A stretch of 64,000 nt of DNA from Ptiloglossa arizonensis (Eukaryota; Arthropoda; Insecta; Hymenoptera; Colletidae). This document shows, piece by piece, positions 38,421 to 51,444 of this stretch (position 1 is its first letter; every line of letters starts with the position of its first letter). The position numbers and the translations under genes were made by a program. The notes under the pieces were generated by a model that was not told the origin of the DNA, did no database searches, and saw only the letters and a program-made list of their open reading frames with translations. Location of the stretch: positions 1,674,001 through 1,738,000 of the forward strand of contig NW_027478399.1 in assembly GCF_051014685.1 (NCBI RefSeq). Reading direction: 5' to 3'.

Positions 38421-40974
38421 CCATTCCTTAATTTCAAACTCCCATATCTCGCGAACGGATTGACGAACTCGAGAAATTCCTGTTGCATCTGAAAGTAGAA
38501 ACTCGCCCGATTACAACGGTATGTGTATTTTTCCCCTAGGCCATAGTAGTTATTGGTTTCGGGAATCAGACTTGCGAAAATTTTGATGGATTCTCAACCG
38601 TTCCATAACTTCAAACTCCCATATCTCGCGAACGGATTGAGAACTCGAGAAATTCCTGTTGCATCTGAAAGTAGAAACTCGCCCGATTGCAATGGTGTGT
38701 GTACTTTTCCCCTAGGCCATAGTAGTTATTGGTTTCGGGAATCAGACTTGCGAAAATTTTGATGGTTTCTCAACCATTCCTTAACTTCAAACTCCCATAT
38801 CTCGCGAACGGATTGACGAACTCGAGAAGTTCCTGTTGCATCTGAAAGTAGAAACTTGCCCGATTACAACGGTATGTGTACTTTTCCCCGAGGCCATAGT
38901 AGTTATTGGTTTCGGGAATCAGACTTGCGAAAATTTTGATGGATTCTCAACCGTTCCATAACTTCAAACTCCCATATCTCGCGAACGGATTGAGAACTCG
39001 AGAAATTCCTGTTGCATCTGAAAGTAGAAACTCGCCCGAATACAATGGTGTGTGTACTTTTCCCCTAGGCCATTCCAGTTATTGGTTTCGAGTATCAGAC
39101 CAGCGAAAATTTTGATGATATCTCAACCATTCCTTAATTTCAAACTCCCATATCTCGCGAACGGATTGACGAACTCGAGAAATTCCTATTGCATCTGAAA
39201 GTAGAAACTCGCCCGATTACAACGGTATGTGTATTTTTCCCCTAGGCCATAGTAGTTATTGGTTTCGGGAATCAGACTTGCGAAAATTTTGATGGATTCT
39301 CAACCGTTCCATAACTTCAAACTCCCATATCTCGCGAACGGATTGAGAACTCGAGAAATTCCTGTTGCATCTGAAAGTAGAAACTCGCCCGATTGCAATG
39401 GTGTGTGTACTTTTCCCCTAGGCCATAGTAGTTATTGGTTTCGGGAATCAGACTTGCGAAAATTTTGATGGTTGCTCAACCATTTCTTAACTTCAAACTC
39501 CCATATCTCGCGAACGAATTGACGAACTCGAGAAATTCTTGTTGCATCTGAAAGCAGAAACTCGCCCGATTACAATGGTGTGTGTACTTTTCCCCTAGGC
39601 CATTCCAGTTATTGGTCTCGAGTATCAGACCAGCGAAAATTTTGATGATTTCTCAACCATTCCTTAATTTCAAACTCCCATATCTCGCGAACGGATTGAG
39701 AACTCGAGAAATTCCTGTTGCATCTGAAAGTAGAAACTCGCCCGATTGCAATGGTGTGTGTACTTTTCCCCTAGGCCATTCCAGTTATTGGTTTCGAGTA
39801 TCAGACCAGCGAAAATTTTGATGATATCTCAACCATTCCTTAATTTCAAACTCCCATATCTCGCGAACGGATTGACGAACTCGAGAAATTCCTGTTGCAT
39901 CTGAAAGTAGAAACTCGCCCGATTACAAAGGTATGTGTATTTTTCCCCTAGGCCATAGTAGTTATTGGTTTCGGGAATCAGACCAGCGAAAATTTTGATG
40001 ATATCTCAACCATTCCTTAATTTCAAACTCCCATATCTCGCGAACGGATTGACGAACTCGAGAAATTCCTGTTGCATCTGAAAGTAGAAACTCGCCCGAT
40101 TACAACGGTATGTGTATTTTTCCCCTAGGCCATAGTAGTTATTGGTTTCGGGAATCAGACTTGCGAAAATTTTGATGGATTCTCAACCGTTCCATAACTT
40201 CAAACTCCCATATCTCGCGAACGGATTGAGAACTCGAGAAATTCCTGTTGCATCTGAAAGTAGAAACTCGCCCGATTGCAATGGTGTGTGTACTTTTCCC
40301 CTAGGCCATAGTAGTTATTGGTTTCGGGAATCAGACTTGCGAAAATTTTGATGGTTGCTCAACCATTTCTTAACTTCAAACTCCCATATCTCGCGAACGA
40401 ATTGACGAACTCGAGAAATTCTTGTTGCATCTGAAAGCAGAAACTCGCCCGATTACAATGGTGTGTGTACTTTTCCCCTAGGCCATTCCAGTTATTGGTC
40501 TCGAGTATCAGACCAGCGAAAATTTTGATGATTTCTCAACCATTCCTTAATTTCAAACTCCCATATCTCGCGAACGGATCGACGAACTCGAGAAACTCCT
40601 GTTGCATCTGAAAGTAGAAACTCGCCCGATTACAACGGTATGTGTATTTTTCCCCTAGGCCTTCGTAGTTATTGGTTTCGGGAATCGGACTTGCGAAAAT
40701 TTTGTTGGTTGCTCAACCATTCCTTAACTTCAAACTCCCATATCTCGCGAACGAATTGACGAACTCGAGAAATTCTTGTTGCATCTGAAAGCAGAAACTC
40801 GCCCGATTGCAATGGTGTGTGTACTTTTCCCCTAGGCCATAGTAGTTATTGGTTTCGGGAATCAGACTTGCGAAAATTTTGATGGTTTCTCAACCATTCC
40901 TTAACTTCAAACTCCCATATCTCGCGAACGTATTGACGAACTCGAGAAGTTCCTGTTGCATCTGAAAGTAGAAA
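38089..40974 (+). repeat. Family B ~2.9-kb block, copy 2 (offset 6,359)
   Basis: Partner of 31730-34615, with the same monomer order and shared private changes. The 1.2 kb that follow (to about 41,330) repeat parts of this block again (for example B3 then GGTCTCGAG B2 at about 40,320-40,600 and 41,030-41,310), so this end has also undergone local duplication. Confidence 0.82.
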
Positions 40975-41524
40975 CTCGCCCGATTGCAATGGTGTGTGTA
41001 CTTTTCCCCTAGGCCATAGTAGTTATTGGTTTCGGGAATCAGACTTGCGAAAATTTTGATGGTTGCTCAACCATTTCTTAACTTCAAACTCCCATATCTC
41101 GCGAACGAATTGACGAACTCGAGAAATTCTTGTTGCATCTGAAAGCAGAAACTCGCCCGATTACAATGGTGTGTGTACTTTTCCCCTAGGCCATTCCAGT
41201 TATTGGTCTCGAGTATCAGACCAGCGAAAATTTTGATGATTTCTCAACCATTCCTTAATTTCAAACTCCCATATCTCGCGAACGGATCGACGAACTCGAG
41301 AAACTCCTGTTGCATCTGAAAGTAGAAACTCGCCCGATTACAACGGTATGTGTATTTTTCCCCTAGGCCATAGTAGTTATTGGTTTCGGGAATCAGACCA
41401 GCGAAAATTTTGATGATATCTCAACCATTCCTTAATTTCAAACTCCCATATCTCGCGAACGGATTGACGAACTCGAGAAATTCTTGTTGCATCTGAAAGC
41501 AGAAACTCGCCCGATTGCAATGGT

Positions 41525-43055
41525 GTGTGTACTTTTCCCCTAGGCCATAGTAGTTATTGGTTTCGGCAATCAGACTTGCGGAAATTTTGATGGTTGCTCA
41601 ACCATTTCTTAATTTCAAACTCCCATATCTCGCGAACGAATTGACGAACTCGAGAAATTCTTGTTGCATCTGAAAGCAGAAACTCGCCCGATTACAATGG
41701 TGTGTGTACTTTTCCCCTTGGCCATAGTAGTTATTGGTTTCGGGAATCAGACTTGCTAAAATTTTGATGGTTTCTCAACCATTCCTTAAATTCAAACTCC
41801 CATATCTCGCGAATGGATTGACGAACACGAGAAATTCTTATTGCATGTGAAAGCAGAAACTCGCCCGATTTCAACGGTACGTGTACTTTTCCACTAGGCC
41901 TTCGTAGTTATTGGTTTCGGGAATCAGAGTTGCGAAAATTTTGAAGGTTTCTCAACCATTCCTTAACTTCAAACTCCCATATCTCGCGAACGGATTGACG
42001 AATTCGAGAAATTCCTGTTGCATCTGAAAGCAGAGACTCGCCCGATTACAATGGTGTGTGTACTTTTCCCCTAGGCCATAGTAGTTATTGGTTTCGGGAA
42101 TCAGACTTGCGAAAATTTTGATGGATTCTCAACCGTTCCATAACTTGAAACTCCCATATCTCGCGAACGGATTGAGAAATCGAGAAATTCCTGTTGCATC
42201 TGAAAGTAGAAACTCGCCCGATTACAATGGTGTGTGTACTTTTCCCCTAGGCCATTCCAGTTATTGGTCTCGAGTATCAGACCAACGAAAATTTTGATGA
42301 TTTCTCAACCATTCCTTAATTTCAATCTCCCATATCTCGCGAACGAATTGACGAACTCGAGAAATTCCTGTTGCATCTGAAAGTAGATACTCGCCCGATT
42401 ACAACGGTATGTGTATTTTTCCCCTAGGCCTTCGTAGTTATTGGTTTCGGGAATCAGACTTGCGAAAATTTTGATGGATGCTCAACAATTCCTTAACTTC
42501 AAACTCCCATATCTCGCGAACGAATTGACGAACTCGAGAAATTCTTGTTGCATCTGAAAGCAGAAACTCGCCCGATTGCAATGGTGTGTGTACTTTTCCC
42601 CTAGGCCATAGTAGTTATTGGTTCCGAGTATCAGACTTGCGAAAATTTTGATGGTTTCTCAAACGTTCCTTAACTTCAAACTCCCATATCTCGCGAACGG
42701 ATTGACGAACTCGAGAAATTCGTGTTGCATCTGAAAGTAGAAACTTGCCCGATTACAACGGTGTGTGTACTTTTCCCCTAGGCCATAGTAGTTATTGGTT
42801 CCGAGTATCAGACTTGCGATAATTTTGGTGGTTGCTCAACCATTCCTCAACTTCTAATTCCCATATCTCGCGAACGGATTGACGAACACGAGAAATTCCT
42901 ATTGCATGTGAAAGCAGAAACTCGACCGATTTCAACGGTACGTGCACTTTTCCCCTAGGCCTTTGTAGTTATTGGTTTCGGGAATCAGAGTTGCGAATAT
43001 TTTGATGGTTTCTCAACCATTCCTTAACTTCAAACTCCCATATCTCGCGAACGGA
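41525..43055 (+). repeat. Family B block, copy 1 (offset 3,183 then 3,537)
   Basis: Positions about 41,525-42,055 match 44,708-45,238 at offset 3,183 (GCGGAAATTT at 41578 and 44761; AATTCGAGAA at 42001 and 45184). Positions 42,062-43,055 match 45,599-46,592 at offset 3,537. The jump of 354 bp shows two extra monomers in copy 2. The match ends where ATTGAGTACTCGAG here faces ATTGACGAACTCGAG there. Confidence 0.8.
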
Positions 43056-43832
43056 TTGAGTACTCGAGAAATTCCTGTTGCATCTGAAAGTAGAAACTTG
43101 CCCGATTGCAATGGTGTGTGTACTTTTCCCCTAGGCCATAGTAGTTATTGGTTTCGGGAATCAGACTTGCGGAAATTTTGATAGTTTCTCAACCATTCCT
43201 TAACTTCAAACTCCCATATCTCGCGAATGGATTGACGAACACGAGAAATTCTTATTGCATGTGAAAGTAGAAACTCGCCCGATTACAATGGTGTGTGTAC
43301 TTTTCCCCTAGGCCATAGTAGTTATTGGTTTCGAGTATCAGACTTGCGAAAATTTTGATGGTTTCTCAAACGTTCCTTAACTTCAAACTCCCATATCTCG
43401 CGAACGGATTGACGAACTCGAGAAATTCCTGTTGCATCTGAAAGTAGAAACTTGCCCGATTACAACGGTATGTGTACTTTTCCCCTAGGCCATAGTAGTT
43501 ATTGGTTTCGGGAATCAGACTTGCGAAAATTTTGATGGTTTCTAAACCATTCCTCAACTTCTAACTCCCATATCTCGCGAACGGATTGACGAACTCGAGA
43601 AATTCTTGTTGCATCTGAAAGCAGAAACTCGCCCGATTACAATGGTGTTTGTACTTTTCCCCTAGGCCATAGTAGTTATTGGTTTCGGGAATCAGACTTG
43701 CGAAAATTTTGATGGTTGCTCAACCATTTCTTAACTTCAAACTCCCATATCTCGCGAACGAATTGACGAACTCGAGAAATTCCTATTGCATCTGAAAGTA
43801 GAAACTCGCCCGATTACAACGGAATGCGTATT

Positions 43833-44541
43833 TTTCCCCTAGGCCATAGTAGTTGTTGGTTTCGAGTATCAGACTTGCGATAATTTTGATGGTTGCTCAA
43901 CCATTCCTTAACTTCAAACTCCCATACCTCGCGAACGGATTGACGAACACGAGAAATTCCTATTGCATGTGAAAGCAGAAACTCGCCCGGTTTCAACGGT
44001 ACGTGTACTTTTCCCCTAGGCCTTTGTAGTTATTGGTTTCGGGAATCAGAGTTGCGAAAATTTTGATGGTTTCTCAACCATTCCTTAACTTCAAACTCCC
44101 ATATCTCGCGAGCGGATTGACGAACTCGAGAAATTCCTGTTGCATCTGAAAGTAGAAACTCGCCCGATTACAATGGTGTGTGTACTTTTCCCTAGGCCAT
44201 AGTAGTTACTGGTTTCGGGAATCAGACTTGCGAAAATTTTGATGGTTGCTCAACCATTTCTTAACTTCAAACTCCCATATCTCGCGAACGAATTGACGAA
44301 CTCGAGAAATTATTGTTGCATCTGAAAGCAGAAACTCGCCCGATTACAATGGTGTGTGTACTTTTCCCCTAGGCCATTCCAGTTATTGGTCTCGAGTATC
44401 AGACCAGCGAAAATTTTGATGATTTCTCAACCATTCCTTAATTTCAAACTCCCATATCTCGCGAACGGATTGACGAACTCGAGAAATTCCTGTTGCATCT
44501 GAAAGTAGAAACTCGCCCGATTACAACGGTATGTGTATTTT
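43833..44541 (+). repeat. Family B block, copy 2 (offset 8,483)
   Basis: Partner of 35350-36058. A noticed difference is CGATTACAATGG here against CGATTCCAATGG in copy 1 near 35,687. Beyond 44,541 the linker reads GGCCTTCGTAG here and GGCCATAGTAG in copy 1, which ends the match. Confidence 0.8.
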
Positions 44542-44707
44542 TCCCCTAGGCCTTCGTAGTTATTGGTTTCGGGAATCAGACTTGCGAAAATTTTGATGGT
44601 TGTTCAACCATTCCTTAACTTCAAACTCCCATATCTCGCGAACGAATTGGCGAACTCGAGAAATTCTTGTTGCATCTGAAAGCAGAAACTCGCCCGATTA
44701 CAATGGT

Positions 44708-46592
44708 GTGTGTACTTTTCCCCTAGGCCATAGTAGTTATTGGTTTCGGGAATCAGACTTGCGGAAATTTTGATGGTTGCTCAACCATTTCTTAATTTCA
44801 AACTCCCATATCTCGCGAACGAATTGACGAACTCGAGAAATTCTTGTTGCATCTGAAAGCAGAAACTCGCCCGATTACAATGGTGTGTGTACTTTTCCCC
44901 TAGGCCATAGTAGTTATTGGTTTCGGGAATCAGACTTGCTAAAATTTTGATGGTTTCTCAACCATTCCTTAAATTCAAACTCCCATATCTCGCGAATGGA
45001 TTGACGAACACGAGAAATTCTTATTGCATGTGAAAGCAGAAACTCGCCCGATTTCAACGGTACGTGTACTTTTCCACTAGGCCTTCGTAGTTATTGGTTT
45101 CGGGAATCAGAGTTGCGAAAATTTTGACGGTTTCTCAACCATTCCTTAACTTCAAACTCCCATATCTCGCGAACGGATTGACGAATTCGAGAAATTCCTG
45201 TTGCATCTGAAAGCAGAGACTCGCCCGATTACAACGGAATGTGTATTTTTGCCCTAGGCCATAGTAGTTATTGGTTTCGAGTATCAGACTTGCGAAAATT
45301 TTGATGGTTTCTCAAACGTTCCTTAACTTCAAACTCCCATATCTCGCGAACGGATTGACGAACACGAGAAATTCCTATTGCATGTGAAAGCAGAAACTCG
45401 CCCGATTTCAACCGTACGTGTACTTTTCCCCTGGGCCTTTGTAGTTATTGGTTTCGGGAATCAGAGTTGCGAATATTTTGATGGTTTCTCAACCATTCCT
45501 TCACTTCAAACTCCCATATCTCGCGAACGGTTTGACGAACTCGAGAAATTCCTGTTGCATCTGAAAGTAGAAACTCGCCCGATTACAATGGTGTGTGTAC
45601 TTTTCCCCTAGGCCATAGTAGTTATTGGTTTCGGGAATCAGACTTGCGAAAATTTTGATGGATTCTCAACCGTTCCATAACTTCAAACTCCCATATCTCG
45701 CGAACGGATTGAGAAATCGAGAAATTCCTGTTGCATCTGAAAGTAGAAACTCGCCCGATTACAATGGTGTGTGTACTTTTCCCCTAGGCCATTCCAGTTA
45801 TTGGTCTCGAGTATCAGACCAGCGAAAATTTTGATGATTTCTCAACCATTCCTTAATTTCAATCTCCCATATCTCGCGAACGAATTGACGAACTCGAGAA
45901 ATTCCTGTTGCATCTGAAAGTAGATACTCGCCCGATTACAACGGTATGTGTATTTTTCCCCTAGGCCTTCGTAGTTATTGGTTTCGGGAATCAGACTTGC
46001 GAAAATTTTGATGGTTGCTCAACCATTCCTTAACTTCAAACTCCCATATCTCGCGAACGAATTGACGAACTCGAGAAATTCTTGTTGCATCTGAAAGCAG
46101 AAACTCGCCCGATTGCAATGGTGTGTGTACTTTTCCCCTAGGCCATAGTAGTTATTGGTTCCGAGTATCAGACTTGCGAAAATTTTGATGGTTTCTCAAA
46201 CGTTCCTTAACTTCAAACTCCCATATCTCGCGAACGGATTGACGAACTCGAGAAATTCCTGTTGCATCTGAAAGTAGAAACTTGCCCGATTACAACGGTG
46301 TGTGTACTTTTCCCCTAGGCCATAGTAGTTATTGGTTCCGAGTATCAGACTTGCGATAATTTTGGTGGTTGCTCAACCATTCCTCAACTTCTAATTCCCA
46401 TATCTCGCGAACGGATTGACGAACACGAGAAATTCCTATTGCATGTGAAAGCAGAAACTCGACCAATTTCATCGGTACGTGCACTTTTCCCCTAGGCCTT
46501 TGTAGTTATTGGTTTCGGGAATCAGAGTTGCGAATATTTTGATGGTTTCTCAACCATTCCTTAACTTCAAACTCCCATATCTCGCGAACGGA
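44708..46592 (+). repeat. Family B block, copy 2 (offset 3,183/3,537)
   Basis: Partner of 41525-43055. The two additional monomers, about 45,240-45,598, include a B4-like unit with GAACACGAG and TTTCAACCGTACGTG. The unit near 45,640 and its partner near 42,100 share GAGAAATCGAGAAATTCC, a private form of B1. Confidence 0.8.
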
Positions 46593-47067
46593 TTGACGAA
46601 CTCGAGAAATTCCGGTTGCATCTGAAAGTAGAAACTCGCCCGATTCCAATGGTGTGTGTACTTTTCCCCTAGGCCATAGTAGTTATTGGTTTCGGGAATC
46701 AGACTTGCGAAAATTTTGATGGATTCTCAACCGTTCCATAACTTCAAACTCCCATATCTCGCGAACGGATTGAGAACTCGAGAAATTCCTGTTGCATCTG
46801 AAAGTAGAAACTCGCCCGATTACAATGGTGTGTGTACTTTTCCCCTAGGCCATTCCAGTTATTGGTTTCGAGTATCAGACCAGCGAAAATTTTGATGATA
46901 TCTCAACCATTCCTTAATTTCAAACTCCCATATCTCGGGAACGGATTGACGAACTCGAGAAATTCCTGTTGCATCTGAAAGTAGAAACTCGCCCGATTAC
47001 AACGGTATGTGTATTTTTCCCCTAGGCCTTCGTAGTTATTGGTTTCGGGAATCAGACTTGCGAAAAT
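46020..47067 (+). repeat. Family B block, copy 1 (offset 3,712)
   Basis: Matches 49,732-50,779 at offset 3,712 bp, about 21 monomers. TTCCGAGTAT lies at 46159 and 49871. The B1 units start at 46686 and 50398 in matching phase. Both carry the same B4 and GAATCAGAGTTGCG units followed by GAAATTCCGGTTGC. The pair also share CTCGGGAACGG in place of CTCGCGAACGG. The match ends where GTTGGTTGC faces GATGGTTTC. Confidence 0.8.
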
Positions 47068-48184
47068 TTTGTTGGTTGCTCAACCATTCCTTAACTTCAA
47101 ACTCCCATATCTCGCGAACGAATTGACGAACTCGAGAAATTCTTGTTGCATCTGAAAGCAGAAACTCGCCCGATTGCAATGGTGTGTGTACTTTTCCCCT
47201 AGGCCATTCCAGTTATTGGTTTCGAGTACCAGACCAGCGAAAATTTTGATGATATCTCAACCATTCCTTAATTTCAAACTCCCATATCTCGCGAACGGAT
47301 TGACGAACTCGAGAAATTCCTGTTGCATCTGAAAGTAGAAACTCGCCCGATTACAACGGTATGTGTATTTTTCCCCTAGGCCATAGTAGTTATTGGTTTC
47401 GGGAATCAGACTTGCGAAAATTTTGATGGATTCTCAACCGTTCCATAACTTCAAACTCCCATATCTCGCGAACGGATTGAGAACTCGAGAAATTCCTGTT
47501 GCATCTGAAAGTAGAAACTTGCCCGATTGCAATGGTGTGTGTACTTTTCCCCTAGGCCATAGTAGTTATTGGTTTCGGGAATCAGACTTGCGAAAATTTT
47601 GATAGTTTCTCAACCATTCCTTAACTTCAAACTCCCATATCTCGCGAATGGATTGACGAACACGAGAAATTCTTATTGCATGTGAAAGTAGAAACTCGCC
47701 CGATTACAATGGTGCGTGTACTTTTCCCCTAGGCCATAGTAGTTATTGGTTTCGAGTATCAGACTTGCGAAAATTTTGATGGTTTCTCAAACGTTCCTTA
47801 ACTTCAAACTCCCATATCTCGCGAACGGATTGACGAACTCGAGAAATTCCTGTTGCATCTGAAAGTAGAAACTTGCCCGATTACAACGGTATGTGTACTT
47901 TTCCCCTAGGCCATAGTAGTTATTGGTTCCGAGTATCAGACTTGCGATAATTTTGATGGTTGCTCAACCATTGCTTAACTTCAAACTCCCATATCTCGCG
48001 AACGGATTGACGAACACGAGAAATTCCTATTGCATGTGAAAGCAGAAACTCGACCGATTTCAACGGTACGTGCACTTTTCCCCTAGGCCTTTGTAGTTAT
48101 TGGTTTCGGGAATCAGAGTTGCGAATATTTTGATGGTTTCTTAACCATTCCTTAACTTCAAACTCCCATATCTCGCGAACGAAT

Positions 48185-48890
48185 TGACGAACTCGAGAAA
48201 TTCTTGTTGCATCTGAAAGCAGAAACTCGCCCGATTGCAATGGTGTGTGTACTTTTCCCCTAGGCCATAGTAGTTATTGGTTTCGGGAATCAGACTTGCG
48301 AAAATTTTGATGGATTCTCAACCGTTCCATAACTTCAAACTCCCATATCTCGCGAACGGATTGAGAACTCGAGAAATTCCTGTTGCATCTGAAGGTAGAA
48401 ACTCGCCCGATTACAATGGTGTGTGTACTTTTCCCCTAGGCCATTCCAGTTATTGGTTTCGAGTATCAGACCAGCGAAAATTTTGATGATATCTCAACCA
48501 TTCCTTAATTTCAAACTCCCATATCTCGGGAACGGATTGACGAACTCGAGAAATTCTTGTTGCATCTGAAAGCAGAAACTCGCCCGATTGCAATGGTGTG
48601 TGTACTTTTCCCCTAGGCCATAGTAGTTATTGGTTTCGGGAATCAGACTTGCGAAAATTTTGATGGATTCTCAACCGTTCCATAACTTCAAACTCCCATA
48701 TCTCGCGAACGGATTGAGAACTCGAGAAATTCCTGTTGCATCTGAAGGTAGAAACTCGCCCGATTACAATGGTGTGTGTACTTTTCCCCTAGGCCATTCC
48801 AGTTATTGGTTTCGAGTATCAGACCAGCGAAAATTTTGATGATATCTCAACCATTCCTTAATTTCAAACTCCCATATCTCGGGAACGGAT
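48185..48890 (+). repeat. 353-bp dimer, two near-identical tandem copies
   Basis: Copies at about 48,185-48,537 and 48,538-48,890 share private markers GAAGGTAGAAAC (near 48,391 and 48,744) and CTCGGGAACGG (near 48,526 and 48,879). These two are as close as I can judge to identical. A third B1 unit follows at 48983 without the GAAGGTAG marker. This is a very recent dimer duplication. Confidence 0.85.
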
Positions 48891-49731
48891 TGACGAACTC
48901 GAGAAATTCCTGTTGCATCTGAAAGTAGAAACTCGCCCGATTACAACGGTATGTGTATTTTTCCCCTAGGCCATAGTAGTTATTGGTTTCGGGAATCAGA
49001 CTTGCGAAAATTTTGATGGATTCTCAACCGTTCCATAACTTCAAACTCCCATATCTCGCGAACGGATTGAGAACTCGAGAAATTCCTGTTGCATCTGAAA
49101 GTAGAAACTTGCCCGATTGCAATGGTGTGTGTACTTTTCCCCTAGGCCATAGTAGTTATTGGTTTCGGGAATCAGACTTGCGAAAATTTTGATGGTTTCT
49201 CAAACGTTCCTTAACTTCAAACTCCCATATCTCGCGAACGGATTGACGAACTCGAGAAATTCCTGTTGCATCTGAAAGTAGAAACTTGCCCGATTACAAC
49301 GGTATGTGTACTTTTCCCCTAGGCCATAGTAGTTATTGTTTCCGAGTATCAGACTTGCGATAATTTTGATGGTTGCTCAACTATTGCTTAACTTCAAACT
49401 CCCATATCTCGCGAACGGATTGACGAACACGAGAAATTCCTATTGCATGTGAAAGCAGAAACTCGACCGATTTCAACGGTACGTGCACTTTTCCCCTAGG
49501 CCTTTGTAGTTATTGGTTTCGGGAATCAGAGTTGCGAATATTTTGATGGTTTCTTAACCATTCCTTAACTTCAAACCCGCATATCTCGCGAACGGATTGA
49601 CGAACTCGAGAAATTCCGGTTGCATCTGAAAGCAGAAACTCGCCCGACTACAATGGTGTGTGTACTTTTTCCCTAGACCATAGTAGTTATTGGTTTCGGG
49701 AATCAGACTTGCGAAAATTTTGATGGTTTCT

Positions 49732-50779
49732 CAACCATTCCTTAACTTCAAACTCCCATATCTCGCGAACGAATTGACGAACTCGAGAAATTCTTGTTGC
49801 ATCTGAAAGCAGAAACTCGCCCGATTGCAATGGTGTGTGTACTTTTCCCCTAGGCCATAGTAGTTATTGGTTCCGAGTATCAGACTTGCGAAAATTTTGA
49901 TGGTTTCTCAAACGTTCCTTATCTTCAAACTCCCATATCTCGCGAACGGATTGACGAACTCGAGAAATTCCTGTTGCTTCTGAAAGTAGAAACTTGCCCG
50001 ATTACAACGGTGTGTGTTCTTTTCCCCTAGGCCATAGTAGTTATTGGTTCCGAGTATCAGACTTGCGATAATTTTGGTGGTTGCTCAACCATTCCTCAAC
50101 TTCTAACTCCCATATCTCGCGAACGGATTGACGAACACGAGAAATTCCTATTGCATGTGAAAGCAGAAACTCGACCGATTTCAACGGTACGTGCACTTTT
50201 CCCCTAGGCCTTTGTAGTTATTGGTTTCGGGAATCAGAGTTGCGAATATTTTGATGGTTTCTCAACCATTCCTTAACTTCAAACTCCCATATCTCGCGAA
50301 CGGATTGACGAACTCGAGAAATTCCGGTTGCATCTGAAAGTAGAAACTCGCCCGATTCCAATGGTGTGTGTACTTTTCCCCTAGGCCATAGTAGTTATTG
50401 GTTTCGGGAATCAGACTTGCGAAAATTTTGATGGATTCTCAACCGTTCCATAACTTCAAACTCCCATATCTCGCGAACGGATTGAGAACTCGAGAAATTC
50501 CGGTTGCATCTGAAAGTAGAAACTCGCCCGTTTACAATGGTATGTGTACTTTTCCCCTAGGCCATTCCAGTTATTGGTTTCGAGTATCAGACCAGCGAAA
50601 ATTTTGATGATATCTCAACCATTCCTTAATTTCAAACTCCCATATCTCGGGAACGGATTGACGAACTCGAGAAATTCCTGTTGCATCTGAAAGTAGAAAC
50701 TCGCCCGATTACAACGGTATGTGTATTTTTCCCCTAGGCCTTCGTAGTTATTGGTTTCGGGAATCAGACTTGCGAAAAT
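49732..50779 (+). repeat. Family B block, copy 2 (offset 3,712)
   Basis: Partner of 46020-47067. Copy-specific changes include TTCCTTATCTTCAAAC near 49,916, GTTGCTTCTGAAAG near 49,974 and CCCGTTTACAATGG near 50,528. Confidence 0.78.
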
Positions 50780-51444
50780 TTTGATGGTTTCTCAACCATT
50801 CCTTAACTTCAAACTCCCATATCTCGCGAACGGATTGACGAACTCGAGAAGTTCCTGTTGCATCTGAAAGTAGAAACTTTCCCGATTACAACGGTATGTG
50901 TACTTTTCCCCTAGGCCATAGTAGTTATTGGTTTCGGGAATCAGACTTGCGAAAATTTTGATGGATTCTCAACCGTTCCATAACTTCAAACTCCCATATC
51001 TCGCGAACGGATTGAGAACTCGAGAAATTCCTGTTGCATCTGAAAGTAGAAACTCGCCCGAATACAATGCTGTGTGTACTTTTCCCCTAGGCCATTCCAG
51101 TTATTGGTTTCGAGTATCAGACCAGCGAAAATTTTGATGATATCTCAACCATTCCTTAATTTCAAACTCCCATATCTCGCGAACGGATTGACGAACTCGA
51201 GAAATTCCTGTTGCATCTGAAAGTAGAAACTCGCCCGATTACAACGGTATGTGTATTTTTCCCCTAGGCCATAGTAGTTATTGGTTTCGGGAATCAGACT
51301 TGCGAAAATTTTGATGGATTCTCAACCGTTCCATAACTTCAAACTCCCATATCTCGCGAACGGATTGAGAACTCGAGAAATTCCTGTTGCATCTGAAAGT
51401 AGAAACTTGCCCGATTGCAATGGTGTGTGTACTTTTCCCCTAAG

